Shown here: positions 1-13,605 of the stretch, in pieces
Numbering within the stretch: the stretch's first letter is position 1
How the letters are laid out: each line of letters starts with the position of its first letter
Source: Viscum album
Lineage: Eukaryota; Streptophyta; Magnoliopsida; Santalales; Viscaceae
DNA length: 64,000 nt
Direction of reading: 5' to 3'
NCBI GenBank assembly: GCA_963277665.1
Contig: OY728125.1
Location: 1,719,648,889 to 1,719,712,888 of the forward strand
Notes under the pieces: model-generated
What the model saw: only the letters and a program-made list of their open reading frames with translations
What the model was told of the DNA's origin: nothing
The model's database searches: none
Program-made: the position numbers and the translations under genes

Positions 1-1361
1 AATAAATTACTAATAATTTGAATAATAAACAATCATTATATAATTAATCATCATAAACAAGAATATGCATAAGAAAAAACCATTTATTAATAGTAGGTAA
101 TATTTTAATATCCAATAATTATTCTTATATATCACTATAATTTTAATATATAATAATATTAATATATAAACATAAACATTATTTTTTTATAAATATATAT
201 CATCTAAATAACACCATGATAATTCATTAATTGTGGTATGTTTATGTCTGGGTTGGTTAGACAAACTACTTGAAAAACCACATAAAATTATTTCATGAAT
301 GACTATAAAAACATAATTAATAATATAATAGGATATAATTATTTAAATAATAAATTGGTGTTGGTTATTTGGTGGATAAATAAATATTTAGCATAATAAT
401 TGATAAAACACCATTCATTGGTTAATAAATTCATTGATGTGTTCTTGTTGTCAATTTCTTATTTGAGGATAAAGAATGATACACAAATCAAAAGAAATAC
501 AAAAATATTAAATAAAAAAATTAATCCATTAAAATAAAATTAATTATCTTTTAATTCTGATCTTTTAGAGAAAAATGAATAATGATATTACTTCTATGAA
601 TTTAGTACAAACAGTGAAAAATATATACACTCAATGTGGGAAAATGTATAGAAACTATGTTATGAACATTTAAATAATTATTATAAAAGAAAATTAGAAA
701 CAATTTTAGTTATGAATTTTTTCATGAAATTAGTTATTAAGATAATTATTTTTTATATATATTATGTTAAAAAATATAAATGGAAATCAGGAGTAAATGT
801 ATGGGTTTCTTTGTCCCATTTTCAACTCTAAGGGACATGATTGTTATTATGCACCATAAATGGTTTTATATATTGTATAAACTACCCAATTTCATTTAAA
901 AATGAAAATATCTTCCATTTCAAGATATTTTTATTTTAATTTTCTGATATTTCTCCAGATATAATTTTATTTTTATTAACAATTCTATAATAGTGTTATC
1001 AAATAAATTTCAGATTCATTAAATCATAGTATTTCTTACATGAATATAATTTTCTTATTTACCTTTAACCTTTCCTTGTCAATTTTTTTTGTTATTTCCT
1101 TTTATTATCTAGGGAGATAAATTCTCATATTCAATATCCAATTCTTAGTATAAAATTTTTTCTAAAACAAAAATGTTGTATTGGTAAGAATAACTCACAT
1201 TATTAGTAATGAATCTTTTATTCCATGATAATACTTTCCTCCCTCTTATGATATCTTCTATTTCTAAAAAAATGGATTATTTTCTGTAATTATAATAATT
1301 ATATTTTCTCCTTTTCAAAATTAAATTTTAATACACATTTTTTAATTTAATTTTCTAAGAA
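1..1361. repeat. AT-rich tail of a preceding repeat unit, no gene
   Basis: No coding frame is visible. The stretch around 1,030-1,140 (a TTCTTATTTACC-type pyrimidine-rich block followed by TCTAGGGAGATAAA) resembles the last 200-400 bp of units A and B, which also end in T-rich text with TATCTAGG followed by a purine tract. I infer that this is the 3' end of another forward unit of the same family. The similarity is weak and was judged by eye. Confidence 0.35.
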
Positions 1362-2180
1362 TGTAATTTCAAAATATTAAATAAATTATAATAAAATTTT
1401 TCTTAAATAACACTATGTTTGATACCATATAAAACACACAACACCGAGTTTTAGAAAAAAATGATATACTATAAAAATATTTTTATTATAATTTTACAAT
1501 GATTTTGAATTTGTAGGTATTAATAGAATTGAAAAAATTATTAAAAATATTTATATTGGTCATAATCAATAAACATGTACTGATTAATGATTGATAAATT
1601 AGCATATAATTTTTAGTAAAATTATTCAAGGCATCAAATATTAATTTCATTGCACTTTTAGTGTGAAAACTATAATTAATTCATGCCACTTTTAGAAATT
1701 GTATTTTATCAAATGAAAATCATTTTGGAAATATGAATATTAAAAATAACGTAAGAATAAATTATTGAATTCTTCTAAAGTGATTGATTTTTTAGTCAAT
1801 AATAAAAAAATACCAATTTTTCAAATACTAACATTTCATGTCATTAAATCAAGTAAATTAAAATCGCAATTATATTATATATTGGGTATAAAGTTAAATA
1901 TAATATATTTCATTAATAATAATATAATTTATCCCATTTTAATTATTCATATTCAGGATTTAAGATTGTGTTTTGTTTTTCTATAAAACATATTTTTTGA
2001 TAATTATTTTCATTATTTCTTTCACTTGTATATTAAAATTTATTTATTACATCTATTGATATTTAATCATGAAAAATTGATACCATATTATTAATCAGGA
2101 TGTTATTTATTTTGGAATACATCCCTTTCATTTTTTTATTATGAAGCGAAACCTTAGTAAATATTTTTCACCTTGGTCAA

Positions 2181-2264
2181 TGTAAAATGGGTAAAATGGG
2201 GTTAAAATGGGTAAAATGGGTAAAATGGGGTTAAAATGGGTAAAATGGGGTTAAAATGGGTTAA
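2181..2264 (+). repeat. GTAAAATGG minisatellite
   Basis: About nine head-to-tail units of GTAAAATGG, GTAAAATGGG and GTTAAAATGG. The order suggests a higher-order unit of about 29 bp. Copy D has only one or two units at the matching position (25,850-25,890), and A and B have a single 'GGGTTAAATAAGGG'-like segment, so the array expanded within copy 0. Confidence 0.85.
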
Positions 2265-3157
2265 GGATTTAAAATTTCATGAAAACTATTACTAATCCTA
2301 TTTTATATGTAAATTCAATCCTTTCCCATCCATTTTGGGAATATTTGGTCACATCGTATCATATTTCATTGATTAGGACCTTTATATTAATTTAATCAAC
2401 AAATAAATAAAAATATGTCACTCACTTGACATTAATATCGATAACTTCTTTACATAATCATTAAAAAAGGAAAATTTATAATACAATTGTTTCTTTGAAA
2501 TATAATTCAACTTTTTAATCATAGTAATTTATTTATAATTTTTGGTAATTGAATAATTACATTAATTCTTACGCAACGCTGACACATTATTTATTTAATT
2601 ACTTGGAAAATTAAATAAATTATCTTTAAAATGATAAAAGAAATTCAATTTGTGAAACTAGTTGTGTTAAATAAATTTTATAGATTAATATAGCATATTA
2701 TATAAGTTTTAAAGGTTTATATTCTAATTCCATTATTTACATTTATTATGGATGTAAAATTGTTTGAATTGTTTCTAAAATGAAATTAACAATATTTTAG
2801 TATAAATATATTTAATTAAATTACAGAAAAAATATTTAAAATATTGAAAGAGGTAAATTAGAAAATGAATTTGGTGAAAATTTCTTCCCTTGGTTTTTAA
2901 CGACTCAATTTTTACCCTATAAGTAAATTTTGATCATGTTAATATTTAAAAAGTTATTACCATGGTTAAGATTAAAATTTGTTAAAAAAGGGATTAATCA
3001 AAATGATAAGATTTAAAATAACATCAAACCTATCAAAATTTTCTTTTTTACTTTATCTCATGACCACATCCTAATTTTCTTTGAATATTTGTCTATTTGG
3101 ATGAATTTCTCTTGAGAATGGCATGAATGGCCCAAAATCCTGCTTTTTTATTTTATT

Positions 3158-3782
3158 ATGGATAATCCACCTTTTATGGGTTAAAGGAGAACCCTTACAT
3201 GACCCGTAGTCCCATGGCATAAGGCCCGACAGGACCCGAAGGCCAAAACATAACCCGAAGGCCCAGAAGCATACTATGCCAATTACATGACCCGTGGGCC
3301 CAATCCACTAGAACTTCCCCTACCCCAATTCATCATCATTTATGGAATAGATCCCCACCATACATTGTTGATCGGATGGAATTTCCAATACAAAGCTGCA
3401 CGGTGCCTGGTCTTGATGGCTATTTCTATACTCTCTCATTCTTCCAATCTGGTTAGCTATACTTCTGGTGACTACTACTATTTTTTTCTATAATCTATTT
3501 ATAGGGCCTTATCTTTGTGAACATGGATACTCCATGGTCTCTCTGGACTGAAGGCCTGAAGCCTTTAATGACCCGAAGTCCCTGAGACTCATAGGCCCAA
3601 ACAGGAGGCCTGAGCCCAAATCGGGTGAATAGTTCTGGCTGCTAAAATACCAAACAATACCTACTACAGTACTACTACAGTACCCCCAAAAATTTCCCTC
3701 CTCCCAGTTTTGAACCTGGGTCTCTTGGATGTCATGCAGATGCTCTTAACACTGGGGTACAGGCACGTTGGCAAAGAATGAC
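3158..3782 (-). mobile_element. SINE-like / ACTGTAG-family insertion with tRNA-like head
   Basis: This block is less AT-rich than its surroundings and is absent at the matching place in copy D (near 26,750). It lies between similar T-rich sequences (TTTTATTTTAT at about 3,146 and 3,787), which may be a target-site duplication. Read on the minus strand it starts with a tRNA-like head (3,701-3,772), then has ACTGTAG repeats, a TATAAATAG motif (about 3,497-3,505), and ends with repeated 'GGGCCTTCGGG'-type phrases. The last part matches the insertion at 13,606-13,870, so both belong to one family. A tRNA-headed SINE or another short non-autonomous element is the best reading. The exact class is unresolved and no frame is convincing. 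Confidence 0.6.
3701..3772 (-). other. tRNA-like pol III promoter region (SINE head)
   Basis: On the minus strand there is an A-box-like stretch (TGTACCCCAGTGTTAAGAG, about 3,744-3,762) and a B-box-like AGGTTCAAAAC (about 3,707-3,717). Spacing and order are those of a tRNA-derived internal promoter, followed by GGGAGGAGGGAAATTTTTG. It does not fold as a complete tRNA with paired acceptor ends, so I call it a tRNA-derived head and not a tRNA gene. Confidence 0.6.
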
Positions 3783-4187
3783 TTATTTTTATTTTATATA
3801 ATCAAGAATCTCCATGAGTTCCCTTTGCCTCACTTAAAAGAGGAAAACCCTTCTCTTATCTACATAAAATAATTTTATCAATATATCTCTATAAAGCCAA
3901 TAAATGTTTCATAGCAATATCATTATCTAAATTATAGAGGTTTTGGTCATCCAAAAAGACCTTCCTTATGTCCCTTATGATTAGATCTAAATGAATTCTC
4001 TTGAAAAAGTGGTAATCATCTTAACTGATTATTTCAAAAAAAATTCTTCCTAAACTTCCTATAAATATGTTTTAATGATCTAAATATAAAAATTCATGTA
4101 TCACATATATACTAAAATGATTAATTATTATTATTTTAATAAAAAATCTCATCTCTTTTCCATCCTATGAAAATAAAATACATCAAT

Positions 4188-4660
4188 TAGGCGTTTGTAC
4201 GACTAACTATCTCCACAAACTAGTGTAAGTTTTTTCCATAACAATATTATATGGATGGTTATAAATATAATATTGATTAATGAATATTATATTTATTATT
4301 TAATTAGTATTATGGATTTATAGTATCATAACTAGCTAATTTCCTTCAAATTGGTTATAAACGATAATGTCTCTAATGCGTACAAATGGACTACTAACTC
4401 CATAAAGAAATGTAGTTAATTTTTAATTTACTTCTTACATGAATGGTTATAATTATATAATTAATGACTATAAATGATAAATATTGTGAAATAATGATTC
4501 TATAAATTCATAATATTGTTCAACTTTTTTTCTTCTGTCAAAATGTGAAAATAGTTTCCATTCTTACGTATGGCCTACCATCCCCATGAACGATGTAATT
4601 CATTTTTCCAACTATATCCTTTTATATGAATGTAAAAAAATAGATAAATATTTATAAAAA
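4188..4660 (+). repeat. Three degenerate ~190-bp tandem sub-repeats in copy 0
   Basis: Three successive segments, starting near 4,188, 4,370 and 4,562, share the pattern 'GTACG...CTAC..CTCCA..AA..ATGTAATT.ATTTTTC...TATGAATGGTTAT'. The same three-fold arrangement exists in copy D at 27,140-27,620, so the triplication predates the separation of copies 0 and D. It lies downstream of the promoter region, in the presumed R/U5 part. Types A-C lack an obvious counterpart. Confidence 0.6.
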
Positions 4661-7266
4661 AAATATATAATAAATATATATGATATTTATATAATGATTG
4701 AAATTTGAGATATAATAATACTATAATCAATGTACAGGGAGCATAACCATCGAACCTAAACATGCACGGAAAAGAGACTACTTTTTACTTCAATGTCAAT
4801 ATTAAGGGAGAATTGATTATAAAGGAATAGTCAAAAAATATATAATTAATGGTATATATTAATTTATATATAAATATTTTTATATAATATATTTATAATA
4901 AATATATTTTTTTTATTTTGATGTTTGAATGTAGATGAAATAGTACAAGAGTAAAGGTAAGGGGATTCTAGTTTTACCTTTTTAGGGATACCTATAACAT
5001 ATTAACCATTCATTTATTTTTTTGGTATATATAATGACCATTTTACATGTTATATCATAAATAACCATATTTTTAGGATATTAATATTTTCATTTGATTT
5101 TATTCTTTCATGGGGATTGCGAATCGAAAGTTACTAAAGTGGTATTAGATTTTTCATTCGATGTTATTTTAATTGGGATTGTTTATGTTTGAAATTTTAT
5201 TGATGAAATTATATTATCCTTATCTGATAAATACATTTACCTTTCTTCTCATATATTTATTTATGAAGAATACATGTTTTCTTTTCATTTTTACCAATTT
5301 ATGTACTCCAAATTACAAAAGAGTATTTTTCGGGAAACTAACTTTATTTTTCACTTCGATCGAAAATCATTATTCATCCATATCCACGTATTCTAAAAAA
5401 CATATTTTCTATTTTTTAATATTATCCAACGAAATTTTTAATTCATTTTTACACATTAATTAATTTTTAAAAAATAGTTTTAAAGGAATCTTCTTGAAAT
5501 GTTTTGAATGATATATTTTACTTTTAACCGTTAATTTAAACGAAATCATTATGTTAACATATACTATAGGAATGGAATTTTTGGTCATTATGAATATTAA
5601 ATTATTATAATATTCCGTTTTAGGTTTCCAAGTATATTTTAAATAAAAAATTCCCATAATATTTGAATATTTTTTAAATTTTTAAGAAGTTGTTTTACAA
5701 TGAAAATGGTATTTTCGTCAATGATTATTCTAGATATTATTTAAAGGAATTGTATTCCAAGATGACATCCTTTGATTTTAATAATTATTTACTGAGGATA
5801 TGATCCACTGAGGCCATCCAATTTATTTTTTTAATGTATTATGATGATGATGATTTTAGGATGATTCAATGTAACATATTTCTTTCCTCAGGGTTAATTA
5901 AGTTATGATACCCAACTTTTCAACAGGTTAAGCTAAGTTGAAATAATGAAATGTTTTAGAAACCCATTTATTTTTTCACATTTATGATATTATTAAATTT
6001 TTATGATCTTATAGAAAATATTTTTTTGATTATCATTATGTGATGATGGTCCCGAAATTATATTTCCCTATAATGCATTTGATAGAGATAGATAACTCTT
6101 AATATAAATATGTTGTTTAAACCTGATTTCATTATCACAATCTTATACATGCTTCTAGTTTTTATATCCATAGGGTAATGATTTGACCAATTTTTAATCT
6201 CAATGTGTTTATAAGTATACTTTATTTTATGTTCATGTGATTAGGCATGAACATAGTTTAATGCCCATATGTTTATGTGAGGGATCACTTCCATGACTTT
6301 ACCTTAATGAGTGAACATAATTATTTATATACATTCCCACAATGTTACATCAATATGTTATTTACACATTCATATATCGATTTTATGATCTCATGGATCA
6401 TGTTCTTTGATTACTTTATCATTCATGTGTAATTAACTATTAAACATTACGCCTTCACTCAAGGTTATGATCTATGATATGAAGGGTATAATTTTAAAAT
6501 GTTATTATCATGTTATACTACCATTTGGTTCATGTTATGGTTAATTAATCATTCATATCTTCCCTATTAACCCTTAACAAAAATATGATCTCACACTTTA
6601 TAATATTTTTCCTCCCTAGTTTATGAATTGAGTTTATATATAGGGTATTTATAAGAACTGTACTATATGGGAATATCTTTAGGTGATATGTTGAAGATCA
6701 TTAATGAAATAAGAATATTCTGTATCTACTCTCAAAAGACACAAAACCATTACAGTTCTTGGATGTAAATTTATTAAATGTATTGAATATTCATATAATT
6801 AAATGTAATATATATGTATGATAATCTTGATTCTCTATATTTGGGATCCGAGAAAATGTTTGTTCAATATTGGAATATTATGATTAGAAAAAATTATTCA
6901 AAATCATTAGTAGATTTATTTGTATAGAGTAACATATTGATGTTTTGGTAATGGATTAATTGCATAGTTTTCCTACAAATACTTCTTGATCTATATACTA
7001 TATGCTGACATTATTTTGATATTGAATAATGTAGAAGTAATAACCCTATAATGAGTTGGTTGGGTATATCTTGACCATAATTCTAGCACATAGTGAATAT
7101 GACAACACTGCGTAACTAGATTGTCACTCCTAAGAGATATGATTAGTTTAACTAACATTTTATTTATGAATCATTATTTTTTATTAGAATAGATTATGAC
7201 CACAAATGAAATATGTTTCATAATTTATATAATATTAGCTATGATTTTCATGAATATATGATTTTC

Positions 7267-8266
7267 TCTCTTATTTTGGTCGACCCACTGCATCCCAATA
7301 TAGTATCAGTCTCTATAATTGATACGGATGAGCCCGTAAGGGGCGAAGCTTCGAGAGGGTTTTCTCCCGTCGCCGCCTCCGGGTTTCACCCTAGTCTAGC
7401 CCCCCGTTCGCCTCCCTTTACTTGTTGTACGTGGCGGAGGCTCTCTTGGCTCGGTCGTCGCTCACGGTGTGCTTGATTCAGCCTTTCATGGAGGTGCATT
7501 CGTTCAGAGACCGAGTCCTAGTTTCCGCAGGTTGAGGGAGCCATTCGTTATCGTCGGCAAGCAACAGGTGGTCGTGTGTGGTCTTCTCGGGTTGCCTGGT
7601 TGGTGGAGATGGGTTCTGGTTCTGGTTATAGGTTTTTGGTGGAGTTGGGCTGCTGTTTTGGGGATGATTCGGCTGATTTCGTTTCGCCATTGAAGCTACT
7701 ATGGAGGCAGAGATGTTTTCCTGTTTTTCGTTTCATTTCGTTATTCTGTGTGTTTTTTTGTTTTATCGCTAAGGTTCTGCGATTGATTTGGTTATGCGAG
7801 ATGGGGGGTGAAGGTTTTAGGCCTTTTCTCTGTTATCTTGGTGATTCGGGTGTTGAGGTTGGCGATCTGGTGTTGGATGGTGTCTCCGACAGTGAGTTCT
7901 TTGACAGCGGCGAAGCTCGCCAGTGAAGACGATGACGGCGGCCGGTGAAGACGTAGACGGTCGCCGGTAAAGTTGACGGCGGTCGGTTCGGAAAGCCCTA
8001 CCGGCGACATGATGGGTGGCACGGCTCGAGGCGTCTGAGCGGCGACTGACGCATGATGATGGTTCGCGGATCGAGGCGGGACACGTGGCTCGTGTCTTGA
8101 GGCGTCTGTGTTTGATGTCTCCTGTGTTGTTTGAATTTCGTATTTGATTCTGAGGAACCACCATGTGAGGTTCCCGGTTTTTCCACAAACCGGGTTAGGG
8201 TACCGGATCCCTCTAACCGGCTTATGAAAATGAAAAAAAAGAGATTTGCGGTCTCTTATTTTGGTC
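7267..8266 (+). mobile_element. 970-bp GC-rich insertion flanked by 15-bp direct repeats
   Basis: TCTCTTATTTTGGTC occurs at 7,267-7,281 and again at 8,252-8,266. The 970 bp between them are strikingly GC-rich and CpG-rich compared with the surroundings. Joining the flanks restores a sequence that aligns with unit B near 19,025 (TTGGTCACATAGTGC versus TTGGTCATATGATGC). A 15-bp duplication points to target-primed insertion (LINE fragment or processed retrocopy). An A-run (TGAAAAAAAAGAG) lies close to the right end, so the sense strand is probably plus. Overlapping frames of 70-158 codons on both strands look like products of high GC content, and none shows a known domain. Confidence 0.7.
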
Positions 8267-11200
8267 ATATGATGCTTCCAACCTGTTTATAGTTTTAGTC
8301 ATGGATGGAAATAAAAGGAATCGTACGGACAATTAATATGACAACTAATGTAATGACTATAATTATAAGTAACCAAATTTCATAGGATCTGAGATGCTAT
8401 ATCTTGTGACTGTACTCACTCAACTCTCTCAGACTATGATAGGTAAATAAAATCATTTTGAACTTACTAATCCACCATGAAAGGGAGAAACATGTCATAA
8501 AATCATTTATGTGATAAAATCTGCCCCCTTACATTGTTCTTCTAAGACACTGGTTACTAATCAGTGGATAAATGCAATGAAAAAATTATTTTCTATTCTT
8601 TAATTACTATACCTTGAAAAAATATCTTAGCAGTTTATTGATTGGAATTTGAATCGGATTCGGGATAGAATATTTTTTAATAATATAAGGAAAGAATAAC
8701 AAACAAGAATGGGAAGTGCTTAATATGGTATTCCTAAATAATTACTTTCCATGAAAACCTTTTAGAGAAATAGAGAGGTAATTTCTAAAGTTGAAAAAGA
8801 TGGATGATGAATCCATTGGTAGTATAAAGAAAACTCTACAAGACATGTCAGTTACACTTCTAAATTTATCATCATCCAAGAAAGTAATATTGATTGATTC
8901 TTCAGTGTTTTGAAACAAAGACTTCATAATACCTTATATGTATGGGTCTTTTGAAGATATAAATAAATATTTAGATGGTCACTATAAGTAGAAATTGAAT
9001 CTATAAACCCTCATGGTTCTAGTGATAAAAAAATGAATATAGAGTTCCATATATACTCTAATGGTAAGTCACATTTATAGAATAAAAAGGTATAACCTCC
9101 TTTTGGAAAAAAAATGTGGGAAAATGAACTCATCTGAATTCCGGACTAGATTAGGAATATGTTTTAGCTATGGTAAGACTATCCATTGAGAAAAATAATG
9201 TAAAATTCATATGAAGAGGACAGTCAATGAAATGGATGGAGGGAGTTTTCAATAAAATAAACCACCCAAACATAAATGATATTGATGAAAAGTATTTAGA
9301 AAATATATGATACAATTATTTAATCCATGGGCTAATGAGGATAATAACATGCATGAATTTTTAATTTAAAATGAAAAAAGGTAAATAATAAATAATCAAA
9401 AAATCTAAATTCAATCATTATAATCAGGGCATAATAATCCTCTAATCTAGAGTAAGGGATTTCATATTAATGTCTGTATAAATTTGTCAAATGAAAATAT
9501 TTGTGTCCATATTTTAAATAAATTTTAAGATCTTTTGAGAATTTATTAATAATATATAAGTATATTCTATATATATTTCTATAATAAGTAAATAACATTT
9601 GATATTCCAAATCTACCTATGATCGTCTATTAGTTCAAGGATAAACTCGAACATCTAACTAAAATATTTTGGGATAAGATAGAAGATTATTTAAGAAATA
9701 AATAGTAAATTATATTTTTGGATCATACATTTTGGTATGAGAAATTATTTGAAGCACACTACAATTTAATGGTATGCCTCTTTTTAACATTAATCTTTTC
9801 GAAATCTTATTTTTCACACAACACACAACATAACGAATAATGAAATATTATTATAGCTTATATATTAATTTGGTCGGATTAAATTTCATTAAACATATTA
9901 ATAAAATTTTAAATTATATATTCAATGTAATTTTCATCATTCATTGTATGTGTTTTCTAGACATAATAAAAATATTAATCCACTTTTATACATAAAAGTT
10001 ATATTTTGGTAAAGGTAGTTTTTTAACTTTTAATGGAGCAAATATTTTAAAACAAAATGTTGGGTGTTTTTAAATTAAATTTTACAAAATAAAATTCATT
10101 TATGAAATCATAATATCATAATTAATTTTTTTTAATTTTTAATATTTTTTGATATGTTTAATTTCTTTATGAATTTTCAAAAAATATGACATTATAATTG
10201 AATATTGGATTTTTATATAAATAATTTACGATGTTAAATTATATTTAAAATTTGTTTTATTGTAAAATTAGATCAATAATACATATATTAATTCAATTAT
10301 TGTCATTTTAACCTTTCATTATATAATTTGGATATAAAAACATTTAAAACTTCTTCACATTTTCACTTTAAAAACATGTTTTATCACCCCCATATATGAG
10401 ATAAATTTAAATTAATTTAATCCAATTATGTGTTTTGATTTTTGAAAAATATATTCTATATTTTTAATAATAATTTATAAATAATGTGAATAGGTTCGTT
10501 ATAATTTTGAACAATATGAATTGTTGAAATAGTAATTTTAATTATCATGGTTAAAGGTAAATTGAGAAATTAAGGGTAGAAATAATATTATAAATATTAT
10601 AAAATGATCCTAAAAATTGTACTAATTTTATTTAATGAGTGATATTAAATAGAAACCATATTTTCTACTATTTTATAAACTTTTGGAACCACTTGGATGA
10701 CTTGAATCCCTTTATAGTATATTATTTTAATGAAAAGTCATAAATTTCATACTTTTGATTTTAAAAATATTAATATTTTAATATGGGTTACCTAGGGGAT
10801 ATATTACACTATAAATAGTATTTTGAAAGATTAAATTGTTATCTTCATCATGTAAATTTATATTTAATTTTACGGAAAAAATAATTACCATAAAATCTTG
10901 ATCAATGATGATGAAGTAATTGTTTTACTATTGGAAATATAAAATAAATGATATTAAAAATATTACAGTAAATATAATTTGAGATACATAATGTTATATA
11001 AGAATCTCAAATATTTAATTTTCATTTTAAGGATATATTAAGAGAATTTTTTTGAATATATATTATTTTATTGATATTTTTATTATTCAAATTAATGATT
11101 ACTATCCAAAGAGACAATATTGAAATTTTATAATAAATAATATTTTAATAAATAATATAAAATTTCTGAAAATATTCAATTATTCAAATAGATTGGTATA

Positions 11201-12051
11201 AGGAAAAAAATCATCAATTATCCATTTATTGGTCATTTGGAATTTTATAGTAGATATATTAACCCTCAATGTGTAAATATCCATGTTTTCACAATAAGAG
11301 TTAAAGGGGTTAAATAAGGGTTTTAACGAAAAGATAATGGTATAACCATGAAAACAATTTTTAAAAATTTTATTGGATGAATATTATTAGATAGTTATTA
11401 ACATAGGATCTAATTTTTGTTGTTTAATGGAAACGGTTCCATGGAAAAGACTTACATATTACTTAAATCAATGATAGATACAAAATGTCATCATCTTTAT
11501 ATTTAATATCATTTCTATATCCACATGGGTATAAAATAAAGATATGAAAAAAATGACAATTTTTATATTAATTAAATTAGTTTAATTATATAACTTTAAA
11601 TTTGATTTAATGAAATTATATAATTAATTTAAATTCATCATCAATTCAAAAACAGTATTTATATAATTAACACAAGAATAAAATAATTGGTTTTAAAAAA
11701 AAATTGTTAAATTTTGGTAGAGTTAATGTGTCTAAAGAATTATATTTATCTATAGGATATATTAGAGATATTAGAAATTTTTAGATTCGAATTAACACTT
11801 TTTATTGATGTATTTGAAGTTAAATTAAATTAATAGAATCAAAATTTGAAAATAATGATATATTATTAAATTAATATTTTATTATATTATTTAAAAATCA
11901 TAAATATCATAAATAATAAAAAAGGAAATAATATGTGATATAAAATTTATTCCCCTATTAATTTATAAGAAATTTTTAAGACCTTTGATATAGAATTCCA
12001 TTATTATATTTTAACATTTAGAGGTTTTCTTATAGTTCCACTCACATCAAC

Positions 12052-12060
12052 TATAAAAGG
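12052..12060 (+). promoter_or_regulatory. TATA box of unit A
   Basis: TATAAAAGG, followed by GAACCTCACC. The same element stands at 23,033 (unit C), 26,792 (unit D) and, in reverse, 55,615-55,623 (unit E), about 1.8-2.3 kb into each unit and followed by a C-rich CCTC/TCAC stretch. It fits an RNA polymerase II promoter inside a long LTR. Activity is not shown by the sequence. Confidence 0.55.
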
Positions 12061-12261
12061 GAACCTCACCGCTCACATTCTCACGCAAATTTGAACTATA
12101 TATATCGAAAAACACTATTCCATTTGTCTTATAAATGAATATTTCTTTTATGATCTAAAAGTTTTATTTCTTCCAAAATACCTACCCTAGTTTACTTAAA
12201 AAGAGATTAAAGGAAGTTCACTAAAGAAGTAGACATTAAATAATGTTCAACTAAAGAAAAG

Positions 12262-12280
12262 CATAAGGTAAGGGTTTTTC
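12262..12280 (+). promoter_or_regulatory. Conserved splice-donor-like block, unit A
   Basis: AAGGTAAGGGTTTTT with the GT at 12,268. It is the longest ungapped identity shared by A, B and C near the promoter (B: GT at 17,891; C: GT at 23,246). AAG|GTAAG matches a strong eukaryotic 5' splice site and lies about 210 bp downstream of the TATA box in A and C. Confidence 0.5.
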
Positions 12281-13605
12281 TCATATCACTTTTATATATA
12301 GTAGATATAACTTCTTCACCACTTATTTATTTTTTGTGGTATACTTTCCCTTTGATATATCATCTCATTAATCTCATTATCTTCATGGTATTCAATGTTT
12401 GATTTGATAATTATTTAATTTTATGGGGCCTATGATTCAAATATTTTAGAGTAGTGTGAGACACATTGATTTGAAAATATATTTTTAAATCCATTATTCA
12501 ATATATGAGGAATGATTCTTAAATGAAAGACACGGGTTTGGGACAAGTTCATGAAGGCCCTATGATGCATCGATAGGGATCATGAGACTAACTATTAGGT
12601 GAAAACCCTTTTGTGATAGTTTCCAAGTAGAACAAAACAGGTTTTTTCAAATAGAATTAAAATGTCTTGAAAATAGGTCTTGATGGTATATTAGTTCATG
12701 TTCCAAATAGTTGATATTGAATAATTTTGTTTTTCCTTCCTTCAGTATTCAGTTATTATTATCCATGATATTTTTACTACGACAAAATATATGGATGCAT
12801 TTCATTCTAATTTTATTGATTATGTGGAATGTGTGATTATATATCTCCCATGGAATTTTGATTATGCTCATTCATTCGTGATAGATTTCATTGCGTGTAA
12901 ACCATTAATGAGAATTTTATCTCACTATTATTTTGTTTCCTTTTCCCAAGTTATGAATAATAGATATTTGAAAGAGTTTTCAAGGATTTTGAGTGTTTAC
13001 TATTATTGTGTATTATGTTTTAGTTTTTTTATTCCAAATGTAATAATAAGAACCATTTATGTATCTAGTTAACCCAAAACACTAAACAATTCAGTCCTTT
13101 TGGATGAATTTACATATAATCATAACAATTTAATAAATTAAGGCACTTGATCTGGATTACTAGTGTTGGGGAATTATAGTTTGTATCGAATGAAGTTTAG
13201 TAGAAGCATTGGGATTCAGATTTATGAAAACCTATAATAGGGAACATAATCCTATGAATAACATTTTGAGATTATTATAATTATAGGATAACATCATATA
13301 GAATTGGTAATTACCATAGATAACCAATACTAAAACTATTGGCTTATATATTGAGAATAATATTTCATGATTTAGACATCCTATAAAAGATTATTCACTG
13401 TTAATATTATTGGTCACACTCTACTTTTGGGTTTTAGTAAATGAGATGATCTTGATAGAATTGGGTTAATGATGAATTCAATATACAATCTATCAATGAA
13501 AAACAAAATGGGATTAATACTATTGTTAATAATAATGTGATTATTATTAACTAGTTATCATGATGTGTGATTAACAACAAGCATCTTAAACATCTCTCAG
13601 ACTCA

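Larger units (their letters stand above)
1362..9730 (+). repeat. Repeat unit copy 0 (type I), decayed LTR retrotransposon-like unit
   Basis: The unit begins near a degenerate TGTAATTTC and carries the CACACAACACC motif about 75 bp later, as do the other units. It aligns in order with copy D: the block with 'ACCCTATA..GTAAA' at 2,915 matches 26,533, the promoter region at 3,820 matches 26,785, three internal sub-repeats at 4,188-4,660 match 27,140-27,620, 'ATGCACGGAAAA' at 4,760 matches 27,705, and 'TTCATGGGGATT' at 5,108 matches 28,059. It is interrupted by insertions at 3,158-3,782 and 7,282-8,251. Without them it is about 6.7 kb. No coding frame survives and the right boundary is uncertain. 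Parts of 7,020-8,320 also resemble unit B (18,850-19,080), which links the two subtypes. Confidence 0.6.

Noticed and set aside
3701..3772. A functional tRNA gene
   Set aside because: A- and B-box-like sequences are present, but acceptor and anticodon stems do not pair properly, so it is a tRNA-derived SINE-type head.
5173..5463. 96-codon plus frame rich in Phe, Leu, Ile, Tyr
   Set aside because: The hydrophobic residues come from T-rich codons. The matching part of copy D is not open, so it is not a conserved gene.
7792..8268. A 158-codon minus-strand frame with two further overlapping frames
   Set aside because: It lies within the GC-rich insertion where stops are rare by composition, overlaps equally long frames in other phases and on the other strand, crosses the insertion's target duplication, and shows no domain.
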